From Bathynomus jamesi (Eukaryota > Arthropoda > Malacostraca > Isopoda > Cirolanidae): a stretch of DNA of 64,000 nucleotides. The notes beneath the pieces were generated by a model, which ran no database searches, was not told the origin of the DNA, and saw only the letters and a list, made by a program, of their open reading frames with translations. A program made the translations under genes and the position numbers. Shown here one piece after another: positions 11,040-22,184 of the stretch. Positions within the stretch are counted from its first letter, which is position 1; each line of letters starts with the position of its first letter. Location: positions 587,001 to 651,000 of the forward strand of contig JAJOZX010000921.1 in the NCBI GenBank assembly GCA_023014485.1, in the 5' to 3' direction.

Positions 11040-11748
11040 TCAAGCCAGTCCCCTTGCATCCCATAACTAAAGTTTTCATTATTTCTACCAAAATGGATGA
11101 CTGCATTTTTGAATACTGAATTCCATCTGCCATTTACTAGCCCAAGCAACTAATCTATCAAGATATTTTTGTAGTTCATAAGAATTTTCCATATTTGTAA
11201 CTAGGTAACTAACTTTGGTATCATTTGCAAATTTAGAAACTTCACTACCTGTTTCCTTCTCTAAATCATTTAGATATAAAATAAAGAGTAATGGACCTAA
11301 CACTGATCCCTGTGGTATGGTACCCCGACTTTTCACTTTCTGCCATCCAGATTCATGACCATTTAGAATTACTCTCTATTCTCTGTCATCCAACTATTTT
11401 TCTACCCCATTTATAACTGACCCCAATATCCCATAAGCTTTTAATTTATATAGAAGTCTCCTTTGAAGAACCTTGTCAAATGTCTTACTAAAATCCAAAT
11501 AAATAATATATACATTTTCATTATCTACCTGTTCAGTTACAAACTCTAAAAAGTCCAAGAGATTAGACAAATAAGACCTTCCTGATCTAAATCTGTCAGG
11601 AACTTGAAATAAGATTAAAAGTCTCCAAATGATCTTGAATATTATTCTTTATAATTCTTTCTAATAGCTTTCCTACCAATGATATTAAACTAACAGGCCT
11701 ATAATTTCCTACCTAATTTTTACTACCTACCTTTTTTGTAAATTGGTA
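11040..11748 (-). pseudogene. LINE reverse transcriptase fragment, 3' part (CR1/jockey-like)
   Basis: Minus-strand frames give, in order, NYRPVSLISLVGKLLER-like, IIYLDFSKTFDKVLQRRLL, a stop-broken GHESGW block, IPQGSVLGPLLFILYLNDL and VSKFANDTKVSYLV followed by WASKWQMEFSIQKC. These are reverse-transcriptase core motifs of CR1/L2/jockey-type non-LTR elements; the usual F/YADD is FANDT here, so the second catalytic box is mutated. At least three frame changes or stops. The upstream part of the same LINE continues at 12372-12480 across a mariner insertion. Confidence 0.85.
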
Positions 11749-12371
11749 CTATGAGGGCCACTCAATATATTTCACCTCACTTCCCTCACTTGTGATGGCC
11801 TCTTGTTTGCAAGCTGTTGTGGGGTCTTGAATTATCATGCAAAAGAAGGATGTCTTCCAGTTCTCTCTCTAGTCAAACTCACTTTATACATCTCTGGAGT
11901 CTCTGTAGGGTAGCAATATATACCTCTGAGTTGATTGTTTGTCCTTTCTTCATAATGTCCACCAGAATCACCCCTTTCATGTTTCGAGGCTGGCTCTCCC
12001 TCTCTCCAATGATCTCTCATGTTTAGACCAGCATCCAACTGTGCTTTGATCAACATCATCTCCATAAATGTTTTGTAGATGTTTCTGAATATTTCCAACT
12101 GCTTCCTTCTCTGCGGTTAAGAACTCAATAACAGCTCTCTGTTTACAATGCACATCACTGTCAGATGCCATTTTCGAAACTGCATTAACCATTGGTTTTA
12201 TACAAGTGTGTTTAAAAGTGATTTTATCAAGGAGGGGAGGTTCAAAGTGGAAAAATCCAGTTATGTGAAGCACAGAAAGTTCAAACTTATAGCCCAAAAG
12301 ACATTTCAGCCCCATGGCCTATTATTTAGCTAAGAAAAAAGGGTGGGGCAAAATATATTGAGTGCCCCTAG
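11749..12371 (-). mobile_element. mariner element with internal deletion
   Basis: Ends CTATGAGGGCCACTCAATATATTT and AAATATATTGAGTGCCCCTAG are inverted and flanked by TA (11747-11748, 12372-12373). The minus strand codes for MASDSDVHCKQRAVIEFLTAE and NIQKHLQNIYGDDVDQSTV, the N-terminal helix-turn-helix of SETMAR/Mos-type mariners. Then the sequence jumps to MKGVILVDIMKKGQTINSE and HDNSRPHNSLQT, which contains the second catalytic Asp. The part carrying the first Asp is deleted and the C-terminus is lost. It lies inside the LINE at 11040-12480. Confidence 0.85.
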
Positions 12372-12480
12372 TACATTTGCTTTTTCCATTTATCCAGTAA
12401 CCTCTGCATAATTACAGGGGATAGCCTCTAATTCATACCCCCATAATTTGTTTTTTGCTTTAATATGATTAGCATTTGAA
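12372..12480 (-). pseudogene. LINE fragment, continuation upstream of the mariner insertion
   Basis: On the minus strand the weakly preserved reading LLDKWKKANV runs up to the TA where mariner inserted and resumes on the other side as PIYKKG, the usual junction before the NYRPVSL motif. The match is short. Confidence 0.55.
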
Positions 12481-12483
12481 GTA

Positions 12484-12939
12484 CATTGAACCCTCACTAA
12501 TTCGATATATATATTCACAACTCAATATTTTGCGATAATTCTATACTTTTTCTGATGGATAGAATGTGAGAAAATTTCGTGATTTTTGGAGGGAAAAATA
12601 TGAAACTGGTCAAAAAACACAAAATTACCCATGTGGTGCCACATGTTGATCATTCCTCTGCATCCTGAACTATAGTTTCCATTGGTAAAGTATAATAATC
12701 TTATTTCTTATTATTTATACAATGTTTATTATTTATATTATTTTTTTTGTTATTAAAACATTGATAGGTTTATTAATATCCTTTTGTCAAACATCAAAAT
12801 GAGTGTGCAGTAAAAATCACAATCTATTGAATTGCAAGGTGAAATGTAGGCAAAAACATATTCTGTGGTGAATTTGATATTTCACACTAATTCAATCAAC
12901 CCAGAGCCCTGACAATATTGAATTAGTGCGGGTTTAGTG
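12484..12939. mobile_element. Tigger-like MITE (CATTGAACCCTCACTAATTC ends)
   Basis: Inverted ends CATTGAACCCTCACTAATTCG and GAATTAGTGCGGGTTTAGTG, each next to TA (12482-12483 and 12940-12941). The interior is AT-rich and non-coding. Termini of this style (aligned 'ACCCTCACTAATTCG') belong to the Tigger group; the element at 62588-63225 has related ends. Confidence 0.75.
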
Positions 12940-12949
12940 TATGAAATAT

Positions 12950-13092
12950 TTGAAAAAATTTCATACTTCCAAAAAATGCAAAATAAGTGGAAAAAGTACA
13001 AAATCAAAATAGCCAAGAACAATTCAAACTTTTTAAAAAATGCAAATAAAGTGAAAAAGTACAGAATCAAAATAGTGGATAAGATTTTGCAC
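12950..13092. repeat. two-copy tandem repeat, ~66 bp unit
   Basis: Two adjacent diverged copies share AAAAATGCAAA(A)TAA, GTGGAAAAAGTACA(A/G)AATC and AAAATAG. The 83-codon Phe-rich minus frame at 12882-13133 only reflects this repeat. Confidence 0.6.
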
Positions 13093-13424
13093 AGTGAATG
13101 AATTAACCCAAATATAGTACAAAAATACCACATGAGCCTTCTACAAGTCCCAACATGATACTTTGTCCAATGCTTGCCAGGTCACCTGCATATACTCCAA
13201 TATGTTGGGGATTATGAAAATGTGCAAATTACAAGGGACATTCCATACTTTTTGGGGAAGTACAAAAAAGTGCATATTAGGGGTGATAGGTTTTCTGAAA
13301 GCGTGAATTATAGGACACATTTGTACATTTCAGTTAATTCATAAATTTGCTTAATTTGACAGGGGTAGAGCCCAAGTGTCAAATTAGGGGCTATCTGCTG
13401 TAATAGATCTAGCAAACAAAATAG
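13093..13424. other. unassigned intergenic stretch
   Basis: AT-rich, with AATTTGACAGGGGTAGAGCCC near 13355 recalling the subterminal part of the 62.6 kb Tigger-like element (CAGGGCTCTACC). Possibly a decayed end of the same family. Confidence 0.35.
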
Positions 13425-13830
13425 AGGCATCCCATGTCAAGTGTACACACCTTATGTCAGGTCATCTCACTGATTTTAATGATTTTTGGTGTGGTAGTTG
13501 GGTATGATGAGTAATGAAGTGTGACCAAATTTTAGCCACTTGGGTCAAATAGTTTGGGAGTAATGACCCCCCAAATTTGGGATCAGCAGGGTAACCTTGT
13601 GATTTTGAAAGGTCATAACTCAGGATCTAATGGGTGGATTTTAATGATTTTGGTGTCAAAATGCTCAGAAAAGACAGCAGAATAACTTTAATTTTATGCA
13701 CAGAGTGCATATATTCCATTAAAAAAAAGTTGCGTTTATATTTCACCTTTGACCTTGACCTCAGGTCAGAGTTCAAAATTCAAGGTGATGAAAATTGGCA
13801 TAAGTAAAGACCTTTAGATGAAGCACATTC
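13425..13830. repeat. possible solo terminal repeat of a T-family element
   Basis: The block opens GGCATCCCATGTCAAGTGTAC, comparable to T1's GTCATTCCACATCAAGTGGAC, and continues with long non-coding text of the same style (GTCATAACTCAGGATCTAATG against the T1 and T2 arm phrases with 'ATAACTC'). No inverted partner or transposase is present nearby. A related subfamily arm is inference. Confidence 0.35.
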
Positions 13831-14099
13831 AAGCAAAAAATTGGAGTGGGATCTCCATGGGTTTGCTTTCCACAAGCATTTGAAATTGTGCATGCTGAAA
13901 ATTTTGAGCATTTTATTTAAGAAAACTTTACAAATAGTTCATACTAGCAAAAGGTCGGCGCTATGCGCTGATTTTGCTAGATCTGCGGTGCTTCGGCTGA
14001 ATTGTGGGCCTATGGCATATTTTATTTTGAACATCAGTAGCCCTTTATCTGGATATCATTCCTATTCCTCTCACCTTGGGCCTCAGTAATTGGGGTGCC

Positions 14100-14400
14100 T
14101 GCGGCCTTCCAGTTACTGGAAAACCAATTATTCATTCAATAAAACTACAAAAAAGAACGCAGCCATGAAAATCTAAAGCTTCACAAATCTTAATACTGGC
14201 AAACCAATTATTCATTCAATAAAACTACAGAAAAGAACGCAGCCATGAAAATCTAAAGCTTCACAAATCTTAATACAATGAACTCGGATTTGAAGCCTAA
14301 GATTTTCATGACTGCGTTCATTTCTATAGTTTTATTGACCAAATAACTGAACCGACAGTAATTGGGGGCCCTGCGGCCCGCCAAATCATAGTTTTCATTG
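14100..14400. repeat. tandem duplication plus inverted copy of a ~72 bp unit
   Basis: Two nearly identical direct copies (about 14134-14199 and 14206-14275) containing CCAATTATTCATTCAATAAA and AACGCAGCCATGAAAATC are followed at about 14290-14345 by an inverted copy (GATTTTCATGACTGCGTTC). Outer GTAATTGGGGTGCCTGCGG (14088) and GTAATTGGGGGCCCTGCGG (14360) are direct copies. No coding content. Confidence 0.75.
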
Positions 14401-14489
14401 TTTCGAGTGCATCAATAATATTGTTATAGTGTTCCATTAGTTGTGATAAGCATGATCTTCCTGACCGGAATCGATGTTGGTTATCATTT

Positions 14490-14660
14490 TTTTTTTCTGA
14501 GTTTCCCCATTAACCCCACCCCTCTCCCCCAATACCCCCTCCCCCATTTACCCCACCAATTTTTTTTCTGAGTTTCCCCATTAACCCCACCCCCTCCCCC
14601 ATTACCCCACCCCTCTCCCCCATTTACCCCCACCCTTCCCCCATTACCCCCAAGGGGAGA
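14490..14660. repeat. C-rich low-complexity repeat
   Basis: Runs of CCCCTCCCCCATTACCCC with a repeated phrase TTTTTCTGAGTTTCCCCATT at about 14490 and 14564. The same phrase recurs at about 16098, to the right of the mariner, so the mariner sits inside this low-complexity tract. Confidence 0.8.
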
Positions 14661-14712
14661 AGGGGGCTGGCACCTTGCAAAGGATTCACTAATTTTTTTT
14701 GGGTTACATATA

Positions 14713-16083
14713 CAGGGTGGGCGGAAAGTAGCTCCCTATTTTGGATTGGTAAAAAAATACGTATATTATCCATTTATTTCAGAAGAAATAATATGAAAAG
14801 GTAGGCATACATGGTAGGTTTTCTCTAAAATTCAATGTGGGCTCCAACTCTTTCCACCAGCTTCTGGAGCCGCCCAGGAATGGCATCCACTGACTTTAGC
14901 AGGAACACCGGCGGGATGGAGGACATGACTTCCCGAATTCGGTCCTCCAGTTCTTCCAATGTCCTCGGTTTGGTGCGGTAGACTTCTTCCTTTACCCACC
15001 CCCAAAGAAAGAAGTCGCACGGTGTCAAGTCGGGGCTCCTGGCTGGCCATTGATGTGGACCACGATGACCCATCCAACGCCCAGGGAAGTGGGCATCCAG
15101 CCACTCACGGACAACAAGAGCGAAGTGCGGAGGGGCGCCATCTTGCATAAATATCAGATCGTCGATGTTCTCCCATGTGCTGACAACTGGCCAGACCTCG
15201 TTTCGCAACATAGCAAGGTACCACTCAGCATTCATGGTGTTGCGCAGAAGGAACGGGCCCACAACCTGATCTGAGGTCATACCACACCACACCGTTACAC
15301 TGAACCGATTCTGCCATTTTTCAGCGGTAACCATGGGATCCTCTCCTGCCCAGTAGTGGCAATTGTGGCGGTTGACAAAGCCTCCGACGTGGAACACCGC
15401 CTCGTCGCTCCAGAGGATGTTGCGGAAGAGATGGGGCCAGTCTTCAAGCCAAGCCAGCATGATTTCCCCGAACTCCATGCGAATGTCGCAGTCCTCGTCC
15501 GAGAGATTGGCAGTAATGCGGCTTCCACGCACGCCAGTTCAGCTCCTTCTTCAGCACAGTTCGCACTGAGTAGCGGGAGAGTCCACTTTCCCGAGCTGCC
15601 TGGCGAGTTGACTTTCGTGGACTCCGTGCGAACATTTCCTGAACTGCCTGCACCGTCTCCTGGGCCCTGGATGTCGAAGGGCGACCACATCTTCGAACAT
15701 CTGCCACAGACCCCGTGGTCATGAGCTTCGAGTGGCAGTTCTTGATTGTTTTCGGGTCCACTTGGGCACGTGGTCCGTGAATGGCCCGCCACCATCTTTG
15801 AACTCGAACGACAGATTGCCAAACTTCGTACCGTGCCGCCAACTGGGCACGCTCCTGCAGTGTTAAACGCTCAGCCATGTTACCCTTCAATCTGAAATAA
15901 AAAAAAAAAAAATGAACGTTACAATTGTACCACTTTAGAGAACACAAAGAGAACACTTTAGAGAAAAAAAGATTACCGTTACAATTGTACCACTTTAGAG
16001 AACACACCATAACATAATACAATCACAATTTATACATAATTTATATGTAATTTAAATTAGAGAGCTACTTTCCGCCCATCCTG
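14713..16083 (-). mobile_element. near-complete mariner-like element (DD41D type)
   Basis: A 1371 bp element with termini CAGGGTGGGCGGAAAGTAGC and GCTACTTTCCGCCCATCCTG, flanked by TA at 14711-14712 and 16084-16085. It carries one minus-strand transposase gene and is richer in G+C and CpG than its surroundings, suggesting a recent arrival. Two near-identical ~45 bp direct repeats (CGTTACAATTGTACCACTTT) lie between the gene start and the right end at about 15914-15945 and 15977-16006. Confidence 0.95.
14825..15878 (-). pseudogene. mariner transposase, one frameshift
   Basis: Start ATG at 15878 (MAERLTLQERAQLAARYEV), stop TAG at 14825-14827. The N-terminal helix-turn-helix and a second HTH (GRPSTSRAQETVQAVQEMF, STRQAARESGLSRYSVRTV) are followed by a shift near 15508: the frame reading HYCQSL must lose one base to continue DEDCDIRMEF. 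With that, the gene is 351 codons including stop, normal for the superfamily. Catalytic boxes are WSDEAVFH, FMQDGAPPHF and SPDLTPCDFFLWG; the second and third Asp are separated by 41 residues. Otherwise intact. Reading frames on the opposite strand here are shadows. Confidence 0.93.
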
Positions 16084-16330
16084 TATATATCGCATCTATT
16101 TTTCTGAGTTTCCCCATTAACCCCAGCCCCTCCCCCATTTTGTGCCAAAATTATGATTAAAAATGAAGAAATGGGAAGAACTGTACCCCTAAAAGGGGGG
16201 GGGGGGCAGGATTTATGTTTGGGAATTTTTTTTTAGCATGGGCACTGCACAATAAAAAGACGCATCAAATGGTGAAAACCGCATTGTTCTACACCAATTG
16301 TAGTGACCTGTAGGTGCGCGCAGAAAAACT

Positions 16331-16332
<2 letters not shown>

Positions 16333-16366
<34 letters not shown>
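16333..16366. repeat. (TA)n microsatellite
   Basis: About 34 bp of pure TA repeat. Confidence 0.95.
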
Positions 16367-16369
<3 letters not shown>

Positions 16370-16453
16370 CTTCATTTCTGAAATAGTATATTAGATATAT
16401 ACATATAATAATATAGCTACATACATGATTTGATATATACCTATAGGTAAGTA

Positions 16454-17038
16454 CAGTGGACCCCCGATTTGAGTACGTAATCTGTTCCAGCATGGCGTAC
16501 TCAATTCGAACTTAATAACCTATGGGAATTAATTACTTCGTTCCAAAACCCAAAAATTTCACCCCACCCCTACTTTTTCTATAGAAATTGGCCTACGAAA
16601 TTTAGTAATTGTATTAAAAATAGACAGAATAGAATACAAAATACATACTGTACAATATAGACAAAATAGAATAATCCTGTAGGAGTCTTGCTTGATGTGC
16701 TGGAAGTTCCAGATGAGGAATGGAGGGAAGGAATTATTGCTTGGAGGGAGAGTCTCCTTCCATGATGATGTCTGGTAACTCATCAGGGCTAGGCGTTCTT
16801 AGGCCCACAGCCAATGACATGGAAGAGGTAGAGGGTTGGGGACTTGAGGGCTTGAAATAAGCATCAATTTTCTGTTGCTTCTGCCTGTTTGCTATGAATG
16901 ACTTAAAGTAGCTCATGACCTTGTCCTCAAACAAGCTGGCTGGCGTACTCAAATCGAGTTTTCTACTCAAGTCGAGTCAATAGGAGCCTATGGATGAGCG
17001 TACTCAAATCGATGCGTACTCAAATTGGGGGTCCACTG
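16454..17038 (-). mobile_element. Tigger-like non-autonomous element retaining transposase 3' end
   Basis: Ends CAGTGGACCCCCGATTTGAG and AATTGGGGGTCCACTG with flanking TA (16452-16453 and 17039-17040). Minus-strand frame 16734-16970 codes for FEDKVMSYFKSFIANRQKQQ, KIDAYFKPSS and TPSPDELPDIIMEGDSPS, the C-terminal tail of a Tigger-type transposase (the 'KxxFF/YFKP' motif and acidic end). The DDE core is missing. The tail matches TPEGELPDVFVEGDPF in the element at 60962. Confidence 0.88.
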
Positions 17039-17040
17039 TA

Positions 17041-17611
17041 TCAAGATTTTTACAAACAAATTATTTGGTTCTCTAAAAGTATCAATAATTTTTATCACAA
17101 ATCCTATATAATTTTTGTAGTTAAAAATAACTTGAAATTTAGGTATTTGAAGTTTGAACAGTGAACAATGACTAACTTGTGTTAATTCATCAGAAATACC
17201 TGTACTTCATATTGCCATGCTGAACCTGAAAAATATAAATTTTATACCGATTAAAAAGTCCAGGACTATTGGTAGCAGGTCTAGTGGGAGATGCAGGACA
17301 ATTCTAGGGTTGAGTAAGACTAGATGGTTCCTGAGTATCTAATCTTTGAGCAACTTCATTGGAACTTTTCTTGCAAAAAGAAGTGATAGCATGGTCAGTT
17401 TGCTTAATGATCTTACTCAAATCCATCAAGTCATCACTGCAAGCCAACTCAAGGGTCTTAGAATCATCCACTCGTAACCTTTTAGTACTTTTAGAAGTTA
17501 CTCCTTTACTCATGATTGGATTTAGGAAAGTAAATATAACCAATACCCTAGGGCTTAGGGTATAGAGCACACTAAGGCCAGGCCTAGCCCAATGAGATAA
17601 ACTAGGCCACA
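17041..17611 (-). other. unassigned stretch with one hypothetical frame (17304-17570)
   Basis: The left flank of the hAT element. A minus-strand frame of 88 codons contains an internal ATG at 17512 opening MSKGVTSKSTKRLRVDDSK and has a hydrophilic, protein-like composition (LDTQEPSSLTQP at the end). I do not recognise it; a fragment of a retroelement ORF1 or of a transposase linker is possible. No domain or splice evidence. Confidence 0.3.
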
Positions 17612-17619
17612 GTCATTAC

Positions 17620-20439
17620 TAGGGGTGCACCAGATATGATATCCAGCCAGATATTTGGCTGGATATTGCGAAATATCCAGTATCTGGTATCCAGCAGGAT
17701 ATGCCGGATATAGGCCAAGACATTAGAAAATTAGCACCTGTATGAAAACCTGCCATAATATGATAACACATTACAAATAATATTTTATATACAAAAAAAA
17801 TGGAAAGCCCTCCAGGGCCCACCCCTAAACCAGTCCAGCAACACTTTTTATATTAAATCAACACAATACTGATAAGAATAAATAAAATATCTGTCCATCC
17901 ATAACGATTATAATTCTATTAATATATAATCAGAGCTTTTTATAAAAAGATCTAGGCATTAAATTTTTTAAAAAGAGTAAAATATTGCTAGACCCCTGCA
18001 CTTGCTTTCCATTCTTTTTTCTCCTTCTTTTTCCTTTATTTTCAAAACAATACAAAACATTACAAGCTTGACAAATGTAAAACAATACATTCAATACAAT
18101 ATAAAATGCCTGGAATGAAATCAAAATCAATGAATGGAGGGCAGTATTGTGTAGGTCAGATGCCGCCATTCAGCCTGGAGGTCTTCAGAATAAAAAAACT
18201 CAACAACAGTGATTTAGAAATTTTTTCCATTGTGGAGCAGAAACAAGAGCATTTCTCCTCTTTTAGGCAATATTCAGGATCACTTTGCTTCATAGATATT
18301 TCCATATTCAGAAAACATTCTCTCTGAAAATACAGAGGATGGGGGTGTGCAGAGAAGCTTTGAAACAATAGTTTTAAGGAGAGGAAATTGGTCCTCCTAC
18401 TTCCAAATTTGAACTGGACAGCATTTCCTATCTACAAGAGGTTCAGATGCATATCGGTCTAAGTCCCTTGCAATCAGTAGAACAGCAGCAGTCTTTTTTT
18501 TCAACCTTTCTTCTATTGTAACTTACTTCCCCAGATTGCTCTCCTTTTGTGATCTCCATACAACACGCTTCAAGAATGTCCTCTTTGCCTTTCCTCTTTC
18601 GCATAGGAGAACTGGAATTTGAGCTGCTTTCGCTTCCACTTTCATTTGAATCATTACCACCATCATTTTCAATACCTATGACTTCTTCAATCAGCCAGGA
18701 TTTAGCCTGCTCTTTTTGATCTTGTTGAAAGATAGATAACTTATACCGCAGATCTATTGTAGTCACAGTCACATAAGCCCTGTTTTTCATTATGTTCAAA
18801 GACTTCCCATCATTACTCTCCAACAAGAAACACGCTCAAAGAGAAGTCAGAAGTTCTTTGTCATTTGAACACCTTGGTCATCATGGCCAAAATTTGAAAG
18901 AAATCTTTGTGAAATACAAATGCTTGGGATTACAGAAGACAAAGTTGATTTTTCTGAACTCATTTCCCGAGTTGCTTGGAAGAATGGTTTTAATATTTTA
19001 ACGAGATTTCGTATCAGTGTCCACTCGAAGGATGTGATGGTAGGTAATTCACTACGATCAGCCAAATACAGTTGCACTGGAATTTTTAATTTATATAATC
19101 TTTCTAGCATCAAATATGCACTGTTCCAATGTGTTGGGACATCTTGAACCAATAGGAGAGGCTCAAGATTTTGCTGCACTTGAATGTGTTTGAAATTGTT
19201 ACAGGCCAAAGGAGAATGATTAAAGTGAGTTGCAAGGCGGCAACTTTTTGCAAGGATATCAATTACACTCCTCTGAACCATAATTGAGTCACTAATAACC
19301 AATTGGAGTAAATGAATGCTGCAGTGTACTGAAGGTATTTCAGCCAGGTCACAACCAAGAGCCATATTACTAGCTCCATCCCTCACCAATAAATTCCTCT
19401 TATTTGCATCAAGATCCCAACTATCCCACAAAGAGCAAAACTTTTCAGATATATTCTTGCCAGTATGCAACCCTGAGAAATGACAGGCATGTAGCACAGC
19501 ATCATATCTTTCAAAATCTTTACCTACCCAATGACCCAATAATGATATAAAAATTTCTTGAGAGGTTGTGCATGTCCATATATCTGAAGAAAAGCTGACA
19601 TACTTTACTTCTTCCAGCTTCTGAGCAATTTTAGACTTGAACTCATTATAAAGACGAGGAATTATAGTATCAGAGAAGTACTTTCTGCTCGGTAAGAGAT
19701 ATCTGGGTTGGAGGTAGGCCATTAGATCAATAAAACCATCATCTTCAACTCAGGTAAATGGCTGGTTGTCCAAAGCCATCATCATGCCAATTTTACGGTG
19801 AATCATCACAGACCTGCAGTCATTGATGTCCCATATTTTTTTAGATGAAAAACTTTCCTCTATTAAGATCTGCTTACTCATTTGGTCCATTTTCTTTTCT
19901 TTCAGAGTATTACCAGTAGAAATTGATGGTCTAGCCCGTATTCTATCTATGCCTATTTCCTTTGATTCAATCGCAACTATTCTTTTTTTGTCATTTTTGT
20001 TTTTGGCTTCAGCATACTCTTTTGGGTGATTAATCTTCAAATGATTATGAAGAGGTGTTGTGCTAAAAGACTTTTGGCCACCTTTTTCCATCCTACATTT
20101 GATAATCTTTTGGCAAATATTACACTTTGCAGTGATATCGCTAGGATCATTTATTGTATACAGTGACCACACAAAACTTGTCATGATTAATACTTAATAG
20201 TTTAATACAACAGAAGAACCTGAAAGAGAACAAAACAATTAAACATCTGAATATACTTAAATTATTATTTATCTTATATTTGAGGTGCTTTCCCATAATG
20301 CAAAACAAAACAGCAATGAGTGCAAAAATAATATAGTACCTAATAATATATATCCGGCTGGATAGATATGGCCATATCTAGCATATCCAGTATCCGGCCA
20401 GATATGAAAAATTTATAACCGGTCACCGGTGCACCCCTA
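17620..20439 (-). mobile_element. hAT transposon, TAGGGGTGCACC ends
   Basis: A 2820 bp element flanked by a perfect 8 bp duplication GTCATTAC (17612-17619 and 20440-20447). Ends are TAGGGGTGCACCAGATATGA and CACCGGTGCACCCCTA, with subterminal ATATCCAG/GGCTGGATAT repeats on both sides. It carries a single minus-strand ZBED-type transposase pseudogene. Confidence 0.95.
18156..20184 (-). pseudogene. hAT (ZBED-type) transposase
   Basis: ATG at 20184 opens MTSFVWSLYTINDPSD and a BED zinc finger (CNICQKIIKC...HNHLKINH, residues about 21-54). The next block 19722-18847 has the hAT core: VSFSSDIWTCTTSQ with the first catalytic Asp, LVRDGASNMALGCDLAE, VHCSIHLLQLVI and VPTHWNSAYLMLERL. Block 18826-18443 holds the TIDLRYKLSIF segment and a Ser/Glu-rich insert. 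The C-terminal dimerisation motif survives as FSERMFSEYGNIYEAK near 18300 in another frame, followed by stops. Several frameshifts and stops; not functional. Confidence 0.88.
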
Positions 20440-20447
20440 GTCATTAC

Positions 20448-20769
20448 TAAAAACAAACTCTAGACAAGGCCTATGCCTTACCAAAATCTTTTAACAAACA
20501 AGTATAGGAAACAGAGTGATCTTATACCAGTTAAAAAACAATTCCAAAATGCAGGATCAATCTCAACTGCAGCCCTGGAAAAAATTTTCACCACCACATC
20601 CCTGGTTTCAGTAATAAAGAATTTGGTTATTATTCATTTTTTGACCCAGTCACACCCAGCTATAACAGCAATATATATTGAATAACCAATCAAAACTGAA
20701 TAAGAAAATATATATATATTATCCTGTGCAAATTTGTATAAAATATGTTTTTTTATTAAAATATATTTG
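20448..20769. other. unassigned spacer between hAT and T2
   Basis: Right flank of the hAT insertion up to the T2 end. Nothing recognised. Confidence 0.4.
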
Positions 20770-21325
20770 GAGGGTTCCAGCACAGGTGAAGCAAAAAATT
20801 TTCATTTTGACACCCAACCATCTCAGATCTTGCTTATTTTTGGTGTATAAGGTAAGTTTGTGCAAAAAAGCCAGCTATGAAAGTTTCAGCTTTCTACGAC
20901 CATTACTTCATGAGTTATGAAGGTCAGAAAAATCAAGGTTACGGTCAAAATAGCTCAAGGTCGGCATCTTTGGATGCACCTCACACATTCACTAATTATC
21001 GTAACCATATGAAACTATATGTTTTTGGACTCAGAATGAGCTGTAGAATCCAAAAACGCAACGAAATCAGCAATAGGAGAACAAATAAAAATGTTCACCC
21101 TTTTTCAAGGAACGAATTGACCTTTTGACCTTGAAGTTCACACATTTTGGGGAAACATTTCTTTACACAAAATGAAGTTCCATCATTGCACTTTTAATAT
21201 AAACAATAAAAATATATCTTATTCACCAACTATACTGTCTTAAAGAATTTTTCAAATTGGCTATTTTTCAAATTTCTGGCAAAATCGCCATATGTACCGT
21301 ATATGCATATATGTACTGTTAAAAT
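20770..21325 (+). repeat. T2 left terminal inverted repeat
   Basis: Pairs with 23938-24484. Contains repeated 'TTTGACCTTGA' and 'GACCTTGA' phrases. Open frames in it (20877-21128 and others) are not genes. Confidence 0.88.
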
Positions 21326-21542
21326 ATAGAGATATTCATTATTTAAACTACTTAAGCAAAAATAAATATTATTAGAAACGTGATACAAAATCACTTAGAT
21401 ATAAGCTAGGTACCATAGGTATAACTATGATATAGATCTCTATTTTATTGTGGTCTCCTCCACCCCTACAACCACACCTTTCCACCCTTAGAAATATTTT
21501 ACTTTTTTCTATAATTACTTTTATTAATAATACATTAATACA

Positions 21543-21544
<2 letters not shown>

Positions 21545-21580
<36 letters not shown>
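21545..21580. repeat. (TA)n microsatellite
   Basis: About 36 bp TA repeat just inside the left T2 arm. Confidence 0.95.
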
Positions 21581-21581
<1 letters not shown>

Positions 21582-21612
21582 TATCATATAAAATAGGAGT
21601 AAAAAAGGAGTA

Positions 21613-22089
21613 TCATATTATGTAGACCTGTATTCTATAGATACATATTAAACTAGAGCTCTGTACACTTTCGACTCGAGAACAGGAAACTGTGGCAAAC
21701 AGGTCTGCATGATTACCCTCAGCTGTTAGCATCTCATGATCATCAAAGGCATACTGAATTATTCTTGAACCTGCTGTCAATGATGGAGCAGTCATTGTCT
21801 GGATAATATCAGATGATAACATCCAACATGAGTCAGGACGAGAAGGGAAACTGTGTTTAGAACGTCTTCCATGTGGAGACATAAAATTGACCTTATAATC
21901 ACTAAATTCTTCTGATACTTCAACCACTAATCCAAACCAAATTTTATTATCATAGTTACAAGCTACATATACCCCAAATTGTATATCTTCAGTTGAAATG
22001 TGCTTTTGCTCATGTAAATTATCTTTAAACGATGGATGCACAACTGTCATAATTTTTGTAGGACCTGAGGAAATCTCACCAACCTCCAA
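21613..22089 (-). pseudogene. T2 transposase, C-terminal Tudor/SH3-like domain
   Basis: Minus-strand frame with QFGVYVACNYDNKIWFGLVV, FMSPHG, HSFPSRPDSCWMLSS and a tail ending near SSSLICIYR. It aligns with T1 5346-5666 (YVACIYDDLWWLGN, FMHPHGP, WPSRKDTCW). Upstream, a short TGTGAT-type block at 22090-22184 with stops separates it from the catalytic fragment. Preservation of this domain in both elements argues that it belongs to the protein. Confidence 0.75.
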
Positions 22090-22184
22090 CTGGTATGACT
22101 AATAGGCACAAATCTATGAAATCTACGAGTACCTGGGATGGTTACAGAATTTTTATATCTATTTTCCAGGAATTCAGTTGTCTG

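Noticed and set aside
15295..15822. 175-codon minus frame and 122-codon plus frame over the mariner
   Set aside because: Shadows of the transposase gene; the true frames carry HTH and DDE motifs.
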